Numbered from the stretch's first letter, positions 15,684-27,100 are shown. The stretch: DNA of 64,000 nt from an uncultured Pseudomonadota bacterium (GCA_949295995.1 CASFNK010000060.1:1-64000); one strand, 5' to 3'. Numbers and translations are program-made. The notes: generated by a model not told the origin, from the letters alone.

Positions 15684-16760
15684 TTAGTATCTTATCAATT
15701 GATTGAGTATCGGATCTTGGTCTAGTATCTGAAGCGCGCGGGCAAAGCTGTCTTTTTCAGATAATATGGTGTAGAAATTTGACTTAATGCTCGGCGCCAT
15801 TTGCAGAGCCTTTACAAACTCTTCTTTAGACAATGGGTCTTGTTTGACATAAGCAAAAAAGCCTGTGGCAGATAATACATCTCGCACACCGGCCGTACTC
15901 GGGTTGTTTTGTAAAAGAGCACATAAATAAGTGGCAACGCCAACTTGGAGACCATGCATTCTGGGACGCTTAGAGATAGCATCAAGCCCATGTGAGATTA
16001 AGTGCTCAGAACCACTCGCCGGTCGTGAACTTCCGGCAATTTCCATCGCTATACCGCTGGTGAGCAAAGAGTTTACCAAACTTCTTTGAAAAGATTCCGC
16101 ATTAATATCCGTACTATGTTTGTTAAACAATAATGTCAATGAGTTATAGCTCATCAGTGAGGCAAAGTCATTATAGCGGTCAAGTTTTCGTTCGGCGGCT
16201 TGTTTCCAATCGTAAAGCGCGGTGATTTTGGAAACCATATCCCCTATTCCCGAATACAGACAAATTTGCGGGGATTCTTTAATAATATCCAAATCAACCA
16301 CCACACCAAAGGGAATACTGGCTTTGACGGTTTTTCGCCTGCCGTTGACTATCAAAGATGAATTTGGGCTGCAAAAACCATCATTCGAGGTGGAAGTTGG
16401 AACCGAAACAAAGGGAATTTTTAAAAGGTGAGCACTAAATTTGGCAAAATCAAGGGCTTTACCGCCGCCGATACCAACTATTACGTCCGTGACTTTGGGC
16501 AGATTAAACGTAACTTTAGTTATTTCTTCAATGTTTATAAACAGTACGTCTTGTTCGTGAACAATCGTAACATCATTTTCACTTAACCCTGAATAAAGCT
16601 TGTCGCCTAATAGGGCTTGCATTCCCTCGCTCCAGAATATTACCGCGTTGTTTAAGCCTTTATCAGTCAGGTATTTGCCGATTTTTCTAATTTTACCGTT
16701 ACCGATTTTTAAGAGATACGGAATATTTATTTGCTTGTTGGGGAATGGTGCGTAATACAT
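15684..16760 (-). CDS. sn-Glycerol-1-phosphate dehydrogenase-like protein (AraM/EgsA family)
   Basis: This family reduces dihydroxyacetone phosphate to sn-glycerol-1-phosphate with NAD(P)H and a divalent metal, the step that makes the archaeal lipid backbone and, in some bacteria, special glycerophosphates. The 358-residue product has the nucleotide loop GIGGGKALDFAKF (about 97-108) and PFVSVPTSTSNDGFCSP, typical of G1PDH over plain Fe-alcohol dehydrogenases. Metal ligands are visible as GIGDMVSK (D174), the SGSEHLISH His and the MHGLQVGV His. AAAGGAG precedes its ATG, which comes 1 base after the HAD phosphatase stop, so the two are co-translated. A dehydroquinate-synthase-like relative is the alternative. 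Confidence 0.8.
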   Translation of the reverse strand: MYYAPFPNKQINIPYLLKIGNGKIRKIGKYLTDKGLNNAVIFWSEGMQALLGDKLYSGLSENDVTIVHEQDVLFINIEEITKVTFNLPKVTDVIVGIGGGKALDFAKFSAHLLKIPFVSVPTSTSNDGFCSPNSSLIVNGRRKTVKASIPFGVVVDLDIIKESPQICLYSGIGDMVSKITALYDWKQAAERKLDRYNDFASLMSYNSLTLLFNKHSTDINAESFQRSLVNSLLTSGIAMEIAGSSRPASGSEHLISHGLDAISKRPRMHGLQVGVATYLCALLQNNPSTAGVRDVLSATGFFAYVKQDPLSKEEFVKALQMAPSIKSNFYTILSEKDSFARALQILDQDPILNQLIRY

Positions 16761-16761
16761 C

Positions 16762-17412
16762 TTATAGCTCCTTTATAAAGTTATAAATATCGGCAAAAGA
16801 ATTGAAAGGTTTTGTCTTAATTCCATCTTCTTGACACATAGACAATAATTGCTTTTTAGCAAAAACCACATCGGCGCAGGCGGCCGCTGCAATGTCTGGT
16901 TTACCATCGCCGGCAAAGATTACGGATTTACCACGTTTTTGAAGATTTTTTACCACCATTTTTTTGGAAATGCCGACGGCATCGTCATAGCAAGGGTGAG
17001 CTTTGGGTAATTTGGTCATTTTAAGACCGTTAGAATAGCTATATTCACCGTGATTGGTGATGAGATTAATGTCATATTTTTCAATTATTTCACCCAGTAA
17101 TAAATTTATGTAATAATCACATCCGGCCGAACAAATACAAAGCAAAATGTTTTTCTCCAAGCAAAGCTCGGCAACTTTTTCAAAGGCTTTATCTAAAGGA
17201 ATGGATTTGATGAAATTATCTAAATCGGGCAAACGGCGGAGCTTTTGAAACATCTCGTTTAGGGCGTCAAAATGTTTTTTCTCGCCTTTTTGATAGGCTC
17301 GCCAAGGAGCTAACATTTGTTCATCAAAATATTTTTCTGCCGCCAGTGTGAAAAAGTCATCTGCGCTGATTGTGCCGTCAAAATCCGTTACCAGAGCCCA
17401 TTGTGTTTGCAT
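16762..17412 (-). CDS. HAD-superfamily phosphatase (MtnX/phosphoserine-phosphatase-like)
   Basis: The 216-residue cytoplasmic protein has all HAD motifs: DFDGTI with the nucleophile Asp10 and acid Asp12, CSAG (motif II), Lys near motif III, and FAGDGKPDIAAA (motif IV) near residue 180. The cap is the small helical type seen in MtnX and phosphoserine phosphatase. Because it is the first gene of a two-gene operon with glycerol-1-phosphate dehydrogenase, its substrate may be glycerol phosphate or a related polyol phosphate, but methionine-salvage or phosphoserine phosphatase functions cannot be excluded. AAGGACAAACA precedes the ATG. Confidence 0.8.
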   Translation of the reverse strand: MQTQWALVTDFDGTISADDFFTLAAEKYFDEQMLAPWRAYQKGEKKHFDALNEMFQKLRRLPDLDNFIKSIPLDKAFEKVAELCLEKNILLCICSAGCDYYINLLLGEIIEKYDINLITNHGEYSYSNGLKMTKLPKAHPCYDDAVGISKKMVVKNLQKRGKSVIFAGDGKPDIAAAACADVVFAKKQLLSMCQEDGIKTKPFNSFADIYNFIKEL

Positions 17413-17498
17413 TGTTTGTCCTTTCTGTTAATGTATTAGATTATATGAATATTTGATTATTTTTCAAGTTTTAATCAATGCAAATACGTTAAATAAGA

Positions 17499-17530
17499 AA
17501 AAGCCTGACAGATAAAACTGCCAGGCTTTT
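17499..17530 (-). terminator. Terminator of the 17547-19271 gene
   Basis: AAAAGCCTG and CAGGCTTTT pair with one internal mismatch, and a further CAG/CTG lies inside. T and A runs flank it. It begins 17 bases past the stop codon. Confidence 0.75.
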
Positions 17531-17546
17531 ACTTTATATGTTACCC

Positions 17547-19271
17547 TTAGATTTCAAAATCAAGGTTGTCATAATAGTCAAGCGGGATGACTTTGCTCTC
17601 GCCTTGACCATAAGAAACCTGGACTTTATCTCCGGGTTTGGTCCATTTGAGTTCGGGATAGAACTCTGTGCTACCGGTAAACTCAACGCCTTTGACCTCG
17701 TTGAAGAGAATATAGTATATGTTATTCTCCTGAACGATGGCGCGGACCGTCATTGTTTTCGTCTCATGGCTTACATCGCCGTCTGTAATCTTATCCTGGG
17801 ATGTTTTTTTCAACATTCTGAGATAAGCGGCTTCGGCATCCTGTTTGGATGAACCTGAGCCTACGGCCTGACGATTGTTAACCGCCAAGAAGCAGTATCC
17901 TACCACATTACCGGAAGCCCCCTTAAATGTCATGAAGTATGTCGGAATACCTCTGACATTATACAGCACCGGGAAATTGGCACTGTACTGCGCTGCCTTG
18001 GCAAATGGCTGATCATTAGCTATTCTCATAGCCTCTGTTTCGTTGATACCTATTACGCGGTAGAATTTTGCCGCCTTGGTACGTGTATCAACGAGCATAA
18101 AACCATTTGTGCCGTTATCGGCTCCGGCAGACTGGATACCTGTGTACCAGAAACTACGACCTTTGGAATAAACCAAAGTTGTTCCAGGAGTTGGTTCTTG
18201 GACACCAATCTGCGCCCAGACAGCATTCCACCACCCGTCTTTATATTCACCCCAGCATCTTATCTGATCTTCTATAAAAGACTGTGGTTGGATACGGTCA
18301 ATCCAAGCAGGAGCTTCCTCAATAGAGTAAGCCTTGAGTTCTCCGGTTTGAGCGTCCACGGTGATTGGGCCTTCAGATTCTTCTCCACCAAAACCGATTT
18401 TTTGGTCGTATGAAGAAAGAACCCAGTAAGGATTCCCGTTACCGTCAATCTCAAAACAATGGTCGTTTAAGCCTTTGGAGGCATAGCCATTTGCTTTGAT
18501 ATGGCGTTCAATGTCATCGCTAAAGGCTCCACTTTCCAGATACTGCAAGCGTAAAGCCTGACCGTTGACTTCGGTTACCAACCAACGTTTGGTGGCATCC
18601 GTTGCGTCAACAATAATGTACCCTGGGGTGTAGCCATTTCTGAGCCACTTCCAAAATGAGCGGTGCTCTAACGGAGCTACCCAAATCAGGTCGTCTTCAA
18701 ACACCAGTTTTTTACCATTGTTGATGGTAAAAGAACCCGTCAAATTCTGGATGGTCATGTTACCGACCTCGACACGCGAGCCGAGCCCTAAGTCTTCACC
18801 TAGCTTGTCTTCGGCAACCTTGCGCGCAAGTGCTGCATCTACCGATATCATTTTTGATACAGGTATCGGGTGAACATCCTTTTGGAAAGTGGTGTCAGCC
18901 ACCATCTCCACCTTCAGACGCTTGTAATATTCGTCGGCGTGGAACATTTCCCAACTCTGGAAACCGGCAATAAAAAATGCCAGAATGGTGATTCCTGTCG
19001 GGATTAATCTCCAATAGTCCTTGCTGGAGAAATCTCCATCTGAATAAATCAGATAAATACCTATTCCAGCGAGAGACACCAAGAAGGCTTCAACCCAGAC
19101 ACCTTCAAATCCCCAGAACTGGAGAACAGGAAGGGTGTTGTAGTTGATGAGACCGAGTACCACAAACACTATGATGTTGATGATGGCCCATAGAGTTTTT
19201 GGGGTCTCTTTGTGATAACTCAATACTGCGAACATTGCGGTGTAAGTCGCAGATAAAATAATATATTCCAT
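17547..19271 (-). CDS. Large membrane-anchored protein with PepSY-like repeats, unknown
   Basis: The family is not recognised. The 574-residue product begins with about four closely packed membrane helices (roughly 1-105, from MEYIILSATYTAMF to AFFIAGFQSW). A long soluble region follows, with repeated motifs of the kind DAALARKVAEDKLG, PGYIIVDATDATKRWLV and ITVDAQTGELKAYS, which resemble PepSY-type domains but are not a firm match. It stands alone with its own sigma70 promoter and terminator. The leader is AT-rich and has no Shine-Dalgarno site. By eye GC is near 48 percent in parts, against about 38 percent on either side, so recent acquisition is likely. Confidence 0.65.
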   Translation of the reverse strand: MEYIILSATYTAMFAVLSYHKETPKTLWAIINIIVFVVLGLINYNTLPVLQFWGFEGVWVEAFLVSLAGIGIYLIYSDGDFSSKDYWRLIPTGITILAFFIAGFQSWEMFHADEYYKRLKVEMVADTTFQKDVHPIPVSKMISVDAALARKVAEDKLGEDLGLGSRVEVGNMTIQNLTGSFTINNGKKLVFEDDLIWVAPLEHRSFWKWLRNGYTPGYIIVDATDATKRWLVTEVNGQALRLQYLESGAFSDDIERHIKANGYASKGLNDHCFEIDGNGNPYWVLSSYDQKIGFGGEESEGPITVDAQTGELKAYSIEEAPAWIDRIQPQSFIEDQIRCWGEYKDGWWNAVWAQIGVQEPTPGTTLVYSKGRSFWYTGIQSAGADNGTNGFMLVDTRTKAAKFYRVIGINETEAMRIANDQPFAKAAQYSANFPVLYNVRGIPTYFMTFKGASGNVVGYCFLAVNNRQAVGSGSSKQDAEAAYLRMLKKTSQDKITDGDVSHETKTMTVRAIVQENNIYYILFNEVKGVEFTGSTEFYPELKWTKPGDKVQVSYGQGESKVIPLDYYDNLDFEI

Positions 19272-19320
19272 AAGATAAAAAATTTAAAATGGTTTATAAA
19301 ATAATATGTTTTAGAATTTG

Positions 19321-19349
19321 CTTATACCATATTTTTGGCTATTTGACAA
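19321..19349 (-). promoter_or_regulatory. Strong sigma70 promoter of the 17547-19271 gene
   Basis: On the minus strand TTGTCA (19344-19349) and TATAAG (19321-19326) are 17 bases apart. The ATG is about 50 bases from the -10, with a purely AT-rich leader and no ribosome-binding site. Confidence 0.6.
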
Positions 19350-19378
19350 TAATTTTGTATAAAATTTTAATATGACAC

Positions 19379-19410
19379 AAAAAAACGGCTGTAAAAACAG
19401 CCGCTTTTGA
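19379..19410 (-). terminator. Terminator of the GDYXXLXY gene
   Basis: The 7-bp stem CGGCTGT / ACAGCCG with a 4-base loop is followed on the minus strand by a long T run. It lies 24 bases past the stop of the minus-strand GDYXXLXY gene, next to the promoter of the following gene. Confidence 0.8.
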
Positions 19411-19426
19411 TGATTCTAAAAGAAAA

Positions 19427-19837
19427 TTATTGTTTTTTTGCGTCGTACCACTTTTGCCAAGGTTTGTTTTCAATCAACAATGAGCGAATCGCTGGATGGT
19501 GGTTTTGATAAGAAAATTCCAAACTCATATCGGGGCGCAATTGATTAATGAGTTTTTCAAGCTGAGGTGCTATGTCTTCAGAAATATAAAAGCGATAACG
19601 TGTTTCAAAATCCGTTTTGGGGCATTTATTTTCCTCAAACTGAGTGCAATCGGTATTGGTCCAATCCGGCGTTAGGGAAAGATAATGTCCAGATAAGAGG
19701 TCGCGCGGATCATAGCCGGTAACGGCAATTTTGATACTGTTGCCATATAGAATAGAATACTGTAAAGAAAGTATCCAAACCAATAAAGTAATCAACGGAA
19801 AGAATAATGCCGATCGCAACAATATAACTCTATGCAT
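19427..19837 (-). CDS. GDYXXLXY family membrane-anchored protein
   Basis: The 136-residue product has an N-terminal membrane helix (about 7-27), then a periplasm-facing domain with the YDPRDLLSGHYLSL segment that gives this family its name (GDYxxLxY, here SGHYLSL). The function is unknown. It starts inside the last codons of the DUF2157 gene (8-base overlap), the standard partner of this family, so the pair is translationally coupled and probably forms a complex in the inner membrane. Confidence 0.8.
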   Translation of the reverse strand: MHRVILLRSALFFPLITLLVWILSLQYSILYGNSIKIAVTGYDPRDLLSGHYLSLTPDWTNTDCTQFEENKCPKTDFETRYRFYISEDIAPQLEKLINQLRPDMSLEFSYQNHHPAIRSLLIENKPWQKWYDAKKQ

Positions 19838-20966
19838 TTGTTTTTCCTTTCATAGATTGTAAAAAATGGGTGCTTAGTTTGCGTCCATACCAAGCAATAC
19901 TCAAAAAGATAATACCGGAGGTAATAAGTCCTAAACCGGTTGTTAAAAGCGAACCAAAGACTTCGCAATATATACCAAAAAAACGTAAGGCTAACAAAAT
20001 GCTGATTGTTTTGAACAGACGTTCTTGGTGTTTTTGATAAGATGTCATACCTGTAACTATCAAAAGAGCAATTGTCATTATCGCGGAGAGAATATCTTCG
20101 CACCGGGGCAATAAGTTTGCCAAAAGCGTGTAGCCATATAAAATACTCAAACAGATAAATGCCAAAGATGTCGGTTTGACCGAACCTAACTTCCATAATA
20201 TTAAAAATGCAACTAACGAAATACCGTAAATTTGCCACTGGGTAGAATTTAACGTTTGGGTATTATATTCCCATCCAAAACCAATCACATCTAGCCATAA
20301 GGCAAAACAAGCAAACAATGCAATTATCCAATATTGCAAAGCAGTCAGAAGAGTTTTGTGTCGGGCTAATTTTAGAAATTGCCCAATAAATAACAAAACA
20401 GTCAGTGTTACACAAAATCCTAAATTTTGATGAGGCTCAAACAATAACTCTAAAATGGTGCGCAACTGTGGCATCTGGTGGCAAAAATCTAATATTGAAA
20501 GTGCAAAACCAAGCATCCATAAACTGGGAAACAATGCTTTTTCACTCATAAAAATTAAGGGAAATGTCAATATCGACCAGAAAAGTATGGCTTTTAATCC
20601 ATCTGACGGTAAGTGGTAGATTTGCCCAACCAAACCAATTGTCGCCAGAATTAATAAGCCAAAAGCTAAAATTAATCCCTCATATATGTAAATTTTATTC
20701 GAATCTTGCGAAAAATAAATTCCTCCCCCTACCCCGCATAATAAAAGATAAGCACTGCTCAGCTTTATAAAATTCGGAATATTTTCCCAATTGGCGGCAA
20801 TAAGTGCAAGTAATCCGATACAGATACAAAAAACACTTAGAAACAGTAACGAATAATAAAATAACGGTTTTTTGACCTTATTTTCATATTCTAAAATTGC
20901 TTGCTTTTGGTATTCTGAGATAAGATTGTGTTTTTGCCAATCTGTTAATTTTTCCTCTGTTTTCAT
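19830..20966 (-). CDS. DUF2157 polytopic membrane protein
   Basis: The 378-residue product has an N-terminal soluble segment (about 1-40, KTEEKLTDWQKHNLISEYQKQ), typical of DUF2157, and then about ten or eleven membrane helices. ANWENIPNFIKL (near 60-75) is a conserved motif of the family. The biochemical role is unknown. The start at 20966 has GAAAGAGAG upstream, unlike the ATG at 21011. It overlaps the downstream GDYXXLXY gene, its usual partner. It is divergent from the giant autotransporter. Confidence 0.85.
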   Translation of the reverse strand: MKTEEKLTDWQKHNLISEYQKQAILEYENKVKKPLFYYSLLFLSVFCICIGLLALIAANWENIPNFIKLSSAYLLLCGVGGGIYFSQDSNKIYIYEGLILAFGLLILATIGLVGQIYHLPSDGLKAILFWSILTFPLIFMSEKALFPSLWMLGFALSILDFCHQMPQLRTILELLFEPHQNLGFCVTLTVLLFIGQFLKLARHKTLLTALQYWIIALFACFALWLDVIGFGWEYNTQTLNSTQWQIYGISLVAFLILWKLGSVKPTSLAFICLSILYGYTLLANLLPRCEDILSAIMTIALLIVTGMTSYQKHQERLFKTISILLALRFFGIYCEVFGSLLTTGLGLITSGIIFLSIAWYGRKLSTHFLQSMKGKTNA

Positions 20967-21094
20967 GAGCTCTCTTTCGCTGTTTAATTGTAAAAAACGA
21001 TACAAAAACAAATTTTATTTAGCAAGTTTTTATTATTCGCCTCTAAAACCTTTAACAAAAAGTTAAAAAACGTTGTATAACCTTTGATATGTGT

Positions 21095-21123
21095 TTGACG
21101 CCTTTTCGCTCTTAAGTTAAATA
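21095..21123 (+). promoter_or_regulatory. Sigma70-type promoter of the giant autotransporter
   Basis: TTGACG at 21095-21100 and TAAATA at 21118-21123 are 17 bases apart. The -10 overlaps CTCTTAAGTTAAA, a 13-base word that occurs again just before the -35 of the Cys-rich gene at 30165. Confidence 0.55.
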
Positions 21124-21161
21124 TTTCTTGTCGACGAATTTTTAACCATGGTGGCAGATTG

Positions 21162-24100
21162 ATGAAAGTCAAATTTTTTAACTATAAGAGCTTTGTTACG
21201 TATGTAACGATTGCAGCCTTTTATATGGCTACGACTCTGTCTGCCGTTGCTAATCCCTTACGTCCTATCAGTTTGGCTCAGATGTATAGTCTGGCTTCTC
21301 AAGGTAATGTTCGCGCTTTGCGTGCAGCCGTACAACGCGGTATGAATATTGATGCGACTGATAGATACGGAAATACGGGACTCTGCCATTCCATTTATCA
21401 ACGTAATTATACTGCCTATAATGCTTTTCATGCTGCCGGTGCGAATCCAAGACACCCTTGTATTCAAAATATTCCACCAGAACAATATGACTATTTTATG
21501 GCCTCAAGCCGTGCAACACCTGTTACGGCTACACCTCGTGAGGCTTATAAAGAGTTTGCCGATGGCGAATTTGTCTTTTCAACCACAACTTGGGTTCTGG
21601 GCGGGCTTCTCTTAGCCGGAGGTGTTGCTGCTCTGGTTTTTGGCGGCGGCGGAGGCGGCGGAGGTCATCATTACTTTTTTCCTCCTGCTGAAGATGTTTT
21701 TACACCTACTGATGATAGTTTAGGTGCTTTTGTCGGTACGAATATTCCTCAGAATCCTCTTTCTACCCCCTATGTCCCTGTTAAACTTTTGGGCGGTGTT
21801 AATACTCAAGATTTTACTCTGGATAATGATTCTCAAATCTTGGTAGATGGAGAACAAAAAAATCTTTCTGAAATGATTAATTTTAACGACTCTGTATTAG
21901 ACTATACTCCTTACCTGCAAGTCGGAATGAAAGCTATTGACGGAAAACAAGTTGTTAACGGCGAAAATCCTTTAATCGGTTCCGATGTCGGAACGACAAT
22001 TACCCTGATGAACAATACTGTCGGATTAGCCGCTTTACACAATTCCGAGGCTATTAATAATAATACGCTTAAAATTATTGCTCAGAATGGCTCTATCGGT
22101 ATGATCGGAAGTGATCAATCCGTTATTACAAATAGTGGAAATATTGATATTTCCTTTAAAGGAACTACCGTTAATGACCAAGTAAACGCTATGTATGCCG
22201 ATACTTCTTCTAAGGCTATCAACGAGGGTAATATCACCGGAAACGTTACCTCTGATAGTGCTGCCGGTACTTTAATCGGTATGCAAGCAAGATTAATTAA
22301 TCAAGTTCAAAATCCTGCGGCTACTCTTCCTGTGCAATTGCAGAATAATAAAAATATTGAGCTCAGTGCTACCGCAAATAATAACTCCACCATTTCAAAC
22401 TCTCTCGTCGGTATGGGAAGCTATCTGGAAAATGATTTTCTGGAAGGTACAAAATTAGTGCGTCGTACCGGTTATGTTGAAATGACAAACAATGGACAAA
22501 TTGATTTAAATGTTAATTTGGGGGATAGCGGTACTTATGATACTTCTCAAACGGATTTATTGACCGGAACAGGTGGTATTATTGGTATGCGTGCCGATGC
22601 TCATACACAAGCTTACAATAAAGGCGATATTAACTTAACTATTGCTCCTGAAAGCGCTACTTCCATTGATAAGGCCCATGCGGGAATGTTGTCTGTACAT
22701 GGCGGAACTATTACCAATAGTGATACAATTACCGTAAACGGTGGTATCGGCGGTTATGGAATGCTCGGCATCAGAGGTGAAGGTACAAACTCCGAATTTA
22801 ATACTCTCAATCCTTCTTTAACCAATGAATTCGGTGCTACAATTACAGTCAATAGTGTTGACGGGTTTGGTATGGCTACTCGTCATGGGGGAAGTGTTAC
22901 AAACTTAGGCGATATTATTATGGGTGAAGATAGTACCGGTTTGCAAGTAAATGCCGGTACAGGTCTTAACAGCGGCACTATTGCTCTTAATAATAGCGGT
23001 ATCGGTATGGCTATTAAAAGAAATACAACTTCCGAGGCCGGAACCGTTAATAACGCAAGCACTGCCTCTATTACAAATGATGAAGGTGCTACAATTAATA
23101 TACTTAAGGCTAATGGCGCAAGCGGTATGTTTATTGAAGACGGAAAAGCTATTAATAACGGTACAATTAATATTGATGGCTCAACATCCACTTCAACAAC
23201 TTCTTCCTACGGAATTCAAGCCGAAAATGGTGGGGTTACGAATGCCGGTACAATTGATATGGATGTCTTAATTTCCGGTGGAGAACAAGCTTATGGTATT
23301 TATGGTGGAAATGCCACCACCGTTACGAACTCCGGTGAAATTAATTTTTCTCAACAGGGTATCGGAACTTATACAACCAGTGGAACAAATACAAACTCCG
23401 GTGATATTATAATGAACGGTATCGGAAGTACAGGTATGTCTTCCGACAGCGGTGCTATTACTAATACTACTGACGGAACAATTACTTTGGTCAGCGGTAC
23501 AGGTATCCAATCCAATACCGGACAAGTTATAAACCAAGGAAATATTTCTGTTACGAACGGAACAGATTCAATCGGTATTACGACTTCTAGTAATATTCTT
23601 AATGATGAAAATGCTCAAATTTCAATTACCGGTGCAAATTCTACGGGTATTTTAATCGGTGAAAACGGAACTGCTATCAATAATGGGGAAATTACGTTAA
23701 ACAGTAATCAAGACAGTACTGAAAATTATGGTATGCAATCAGAAGGCGGAACAAATGCTTCCATTACAAATAACGGAACGATTGCTCTTAATGGTTATAA
23801 TTATGATGTTACTAAAGAAGTCGGTTATGGTATGTATATTGTCGGAGGACAAGCAACCAACAATAGCACTATCTCAATTGATGAAATGTATGGCTATGGT
23901 ATGGCTTCTGATGCCGGGAAATTAACTAATAATGATACCATTACATTAACTAATGGCGGTTATGGCATCCAAAGTCAAACGGGAAGTGTCTTTAATAGTC
24001 AAGGTGCTACAATTACAATTACGGGAACCCCTTCTCTGTCAAGTTCTTATGGTATCGGTGTCGAAACAGGAACAGCTCAGAATTCAGGAACTATTAATGT

Positions 24101-27100
24101 TTCAGGAAACTCTGAAAACACAAATAATGCCGTTTATGGTATTTATGTAAACGGAGGTAACGGTATCAATAATAGCGCCATCAATATGTATGCCAATAAT
24201 TCTTACGGCTTATACGATGCTGCCGGTGGAGCTATTACAAATACATCTGCTCTTGGTCAAATTGCTGAGATTAACTTATATGGCAATAACTCAACCGGTA
24301 TGCAAACAAACAGCGGAAAAGCTGAAAATTTTGGTACGATTAATGTTGGAGTTCAAGATGAAGACGGAACCGTTCAAGGTGGCTTAAATTCTACCGGTAT
24401 GGTTGCCAATACAGGGGGTACCGCTTTTAATACAGGAGTTATAAACCTCAACGGTGAAAATTCTACAGCAATGTATGCTGACGGCGGTACAGTTCAAAAT
24501 ACTATTAACGGTGAAATCTATGTCAACGGTAACAACAGTACCGTATTTAAAACCAGTAACGGCGGTACAGCCATAAATGATGGCGAAATCATTGTTAATG
24601 CCGATAATTATGAGTTATTTTCTTCTACTAATGAAAATGGTGGAAATTTTATCAATAATGGCGCTATTAGTGCTGATTCTTCCGATTCAAAGATTATTGT
24701 GGCAGGAAATGGAACCAATATCAATAACTCTGGAAATATTGATTTAACCGGTAATAACAGTTATATAATGTACGTTCAAGGAACAGGTACCGCTACAAAC
24801 TCAGGTACTCTTACTATTAAAGACGGCAGTAATAATTCGTACGGTATCTATATGGATGATACAGCTTCCGGAAATGTTGTTAATGAAGTGGGTGGAAATA
24901 TTAATGTTAACGGAACAAGTTCCGCCGGAATGTTTATTGCTTCAACTCTTTCTACTGAAGGTATTACAAATGAAGGAACAATTACGGTAACCGGAGCTTC
25001 CTCTGTCGGTATGGGATCTTCGGCCAGTGCACTTATTACAAATTCCGGAACAATCGATATGCAAACCGGTAGTGATGCTATTAATGCTGCCGGAGGAACT
25101 ATATCTAATACATCTACGGGAATTATTACAACAGCAGAAAATTCAGCAACAAACGGTATTAATGTTACCAGTGGAAGTACGGCGGCGACCATAACTAATG
25201 ACGGTACAATCTCCATTAACGGAAGCGGAAACGCTATTATGGCCGATTTGGCTAATGTTACCAACAGCAGTACTGGTAGTATTTCTGTTAATGGAGGTTA
25301 TGGTATTTTCTTAACAAGCGGTAGCGTTTCTAATGAAGGTCTGATTACGGTTTCCGGTAATGGTGGAACAGGTATTGCAAATGGTGGTTCTGTCGTAAAC
25401 GGACAAACTGGCAGAATATCCGTTTTAGGTGATAATGCCAAAGGTATGAATGTTGCAACTGGTGGTACGGGAACAAATAATAACACGATTACGGTTAGTG
25501 GTAATAATTCTTCAGGAATTTATGTTAGCGGCGGTTCGGCTGATAATTTAGGAACCCTAACCATTAGTGGTGATGGTTCTTCAGGTTTTTATGTTACCAG
25601 CGGTTCGGGATATAACCAGTCAACTATAAACGTAAGTGGCGAAAATGCAATTGGTATGACCGCCAGTAACGGTTCTGCTGGGAATGGTAAAGAAATTCAA
25701 AATGAAGAAACCCAAGAATCAGAACTTGTTTCAGGAAATATTCAAATCACCGGAACGGGTGGCATTGGTATGAATCTTCTGGGTAGCGGAAGTATCTTAA
25801 ATAACCAAAGCTCTTCCATAACAATTAACGGAGCTCAAGGTATTGGTATGTTGTCTGCTGGTTCCGGAACTGCTACAAACCAAGGAACTATTTCTTTAGT
25901 GAACGAAAATGCTATCGGTATGAAAGCCACTCAAGGAAATGCTACCAATTCTTCACTGATTAATGTTAATGGGGCTAATTCATTTGGTTTATATGCAGAT
26001 GGCGGCTCTGTTACCAATACCGGAACTTTAGATTTAAATGCAAATAATGGGGTCGGTATTTTGGTGAATAACGGTTCAGGTACCAATAGCGGAACTATTG
26101 ATCTTTCATCTCAAGGTGCTATTGGCTTACAAGCAAATAACGGCACTGCAACCAATACCGCAAATTTAACCGTTAACGGAACGGGTGCCGTTGGTCTATA
26201 TGCTCATGGCGGTACAGTTAATAACAATAATGCAACGATTGGCTTGTCTGATGGTGGGAAAGCAGCAATTTGGGTGGATGCCGGAACTGGTAATAATAAC
26301 GGAACTATTAACGTAACCGCGGGAAATGCAAGTGGTATGTTGGTTGCGGGCGGAAATGCTTACAACAAAAACACAATTAATGTATCTGCTAATGGTTCTT
26401 ACGGAATGTCTGCATCTGCCGGAGCGGCTACAAATAACAGCAATATAAATGTTACCGGGGCCAATGCCGTCGGCATGGGAACATCAGGAAGCGGTAGTGC
26501 AACTAATTCAAATACCATAACTGTTTCTGTTGCTACAGGTGTAGGTATGTTTGCAGACGGAGGTACTGCTACCAATGCAAATACAATTAATCTTGAGACA
26601 AGCGGAGCTCAAGGTATGGTTGCTGACGGTGGTACAGCTACTAATACAGGAACTATTACTGCCTCTATCGCTGGTACTTTGGCAATGTATGCTAACGGCG
26701 GTACCGTTATCAACGGCTCAACAGGAAAAATTAACGGAAGCACTTCGTCTCAATATCTTATGTTGGCTGAAAATGGTGGAACAGCTACAAACCAAGGAAC
26801 CTTATCCTTTAACGGAACCAGTGCCGCTATGCAGGCAAATACAAACTCAACCGTCAATAATACCGGAACGATTAATGTTACAACAGGTAATAATTCTTCA
26901 GGTCTGATTGCTAACGGCTCCGGAGCTCAGGCTTCAAATAACGGAACTATTACGGTGCAAAACGGAAATGGTTATGCTTTACTGGCTCAAAATTGTGGAT
27001 CCGTTGTAAATGCCGCCAATAAAACTATTCAATATCAAACAGGCGGAAATGCCATTCAAGCTAATAGCGGTTCAAGTGCAACCAATAGCGGAAACGTTAC

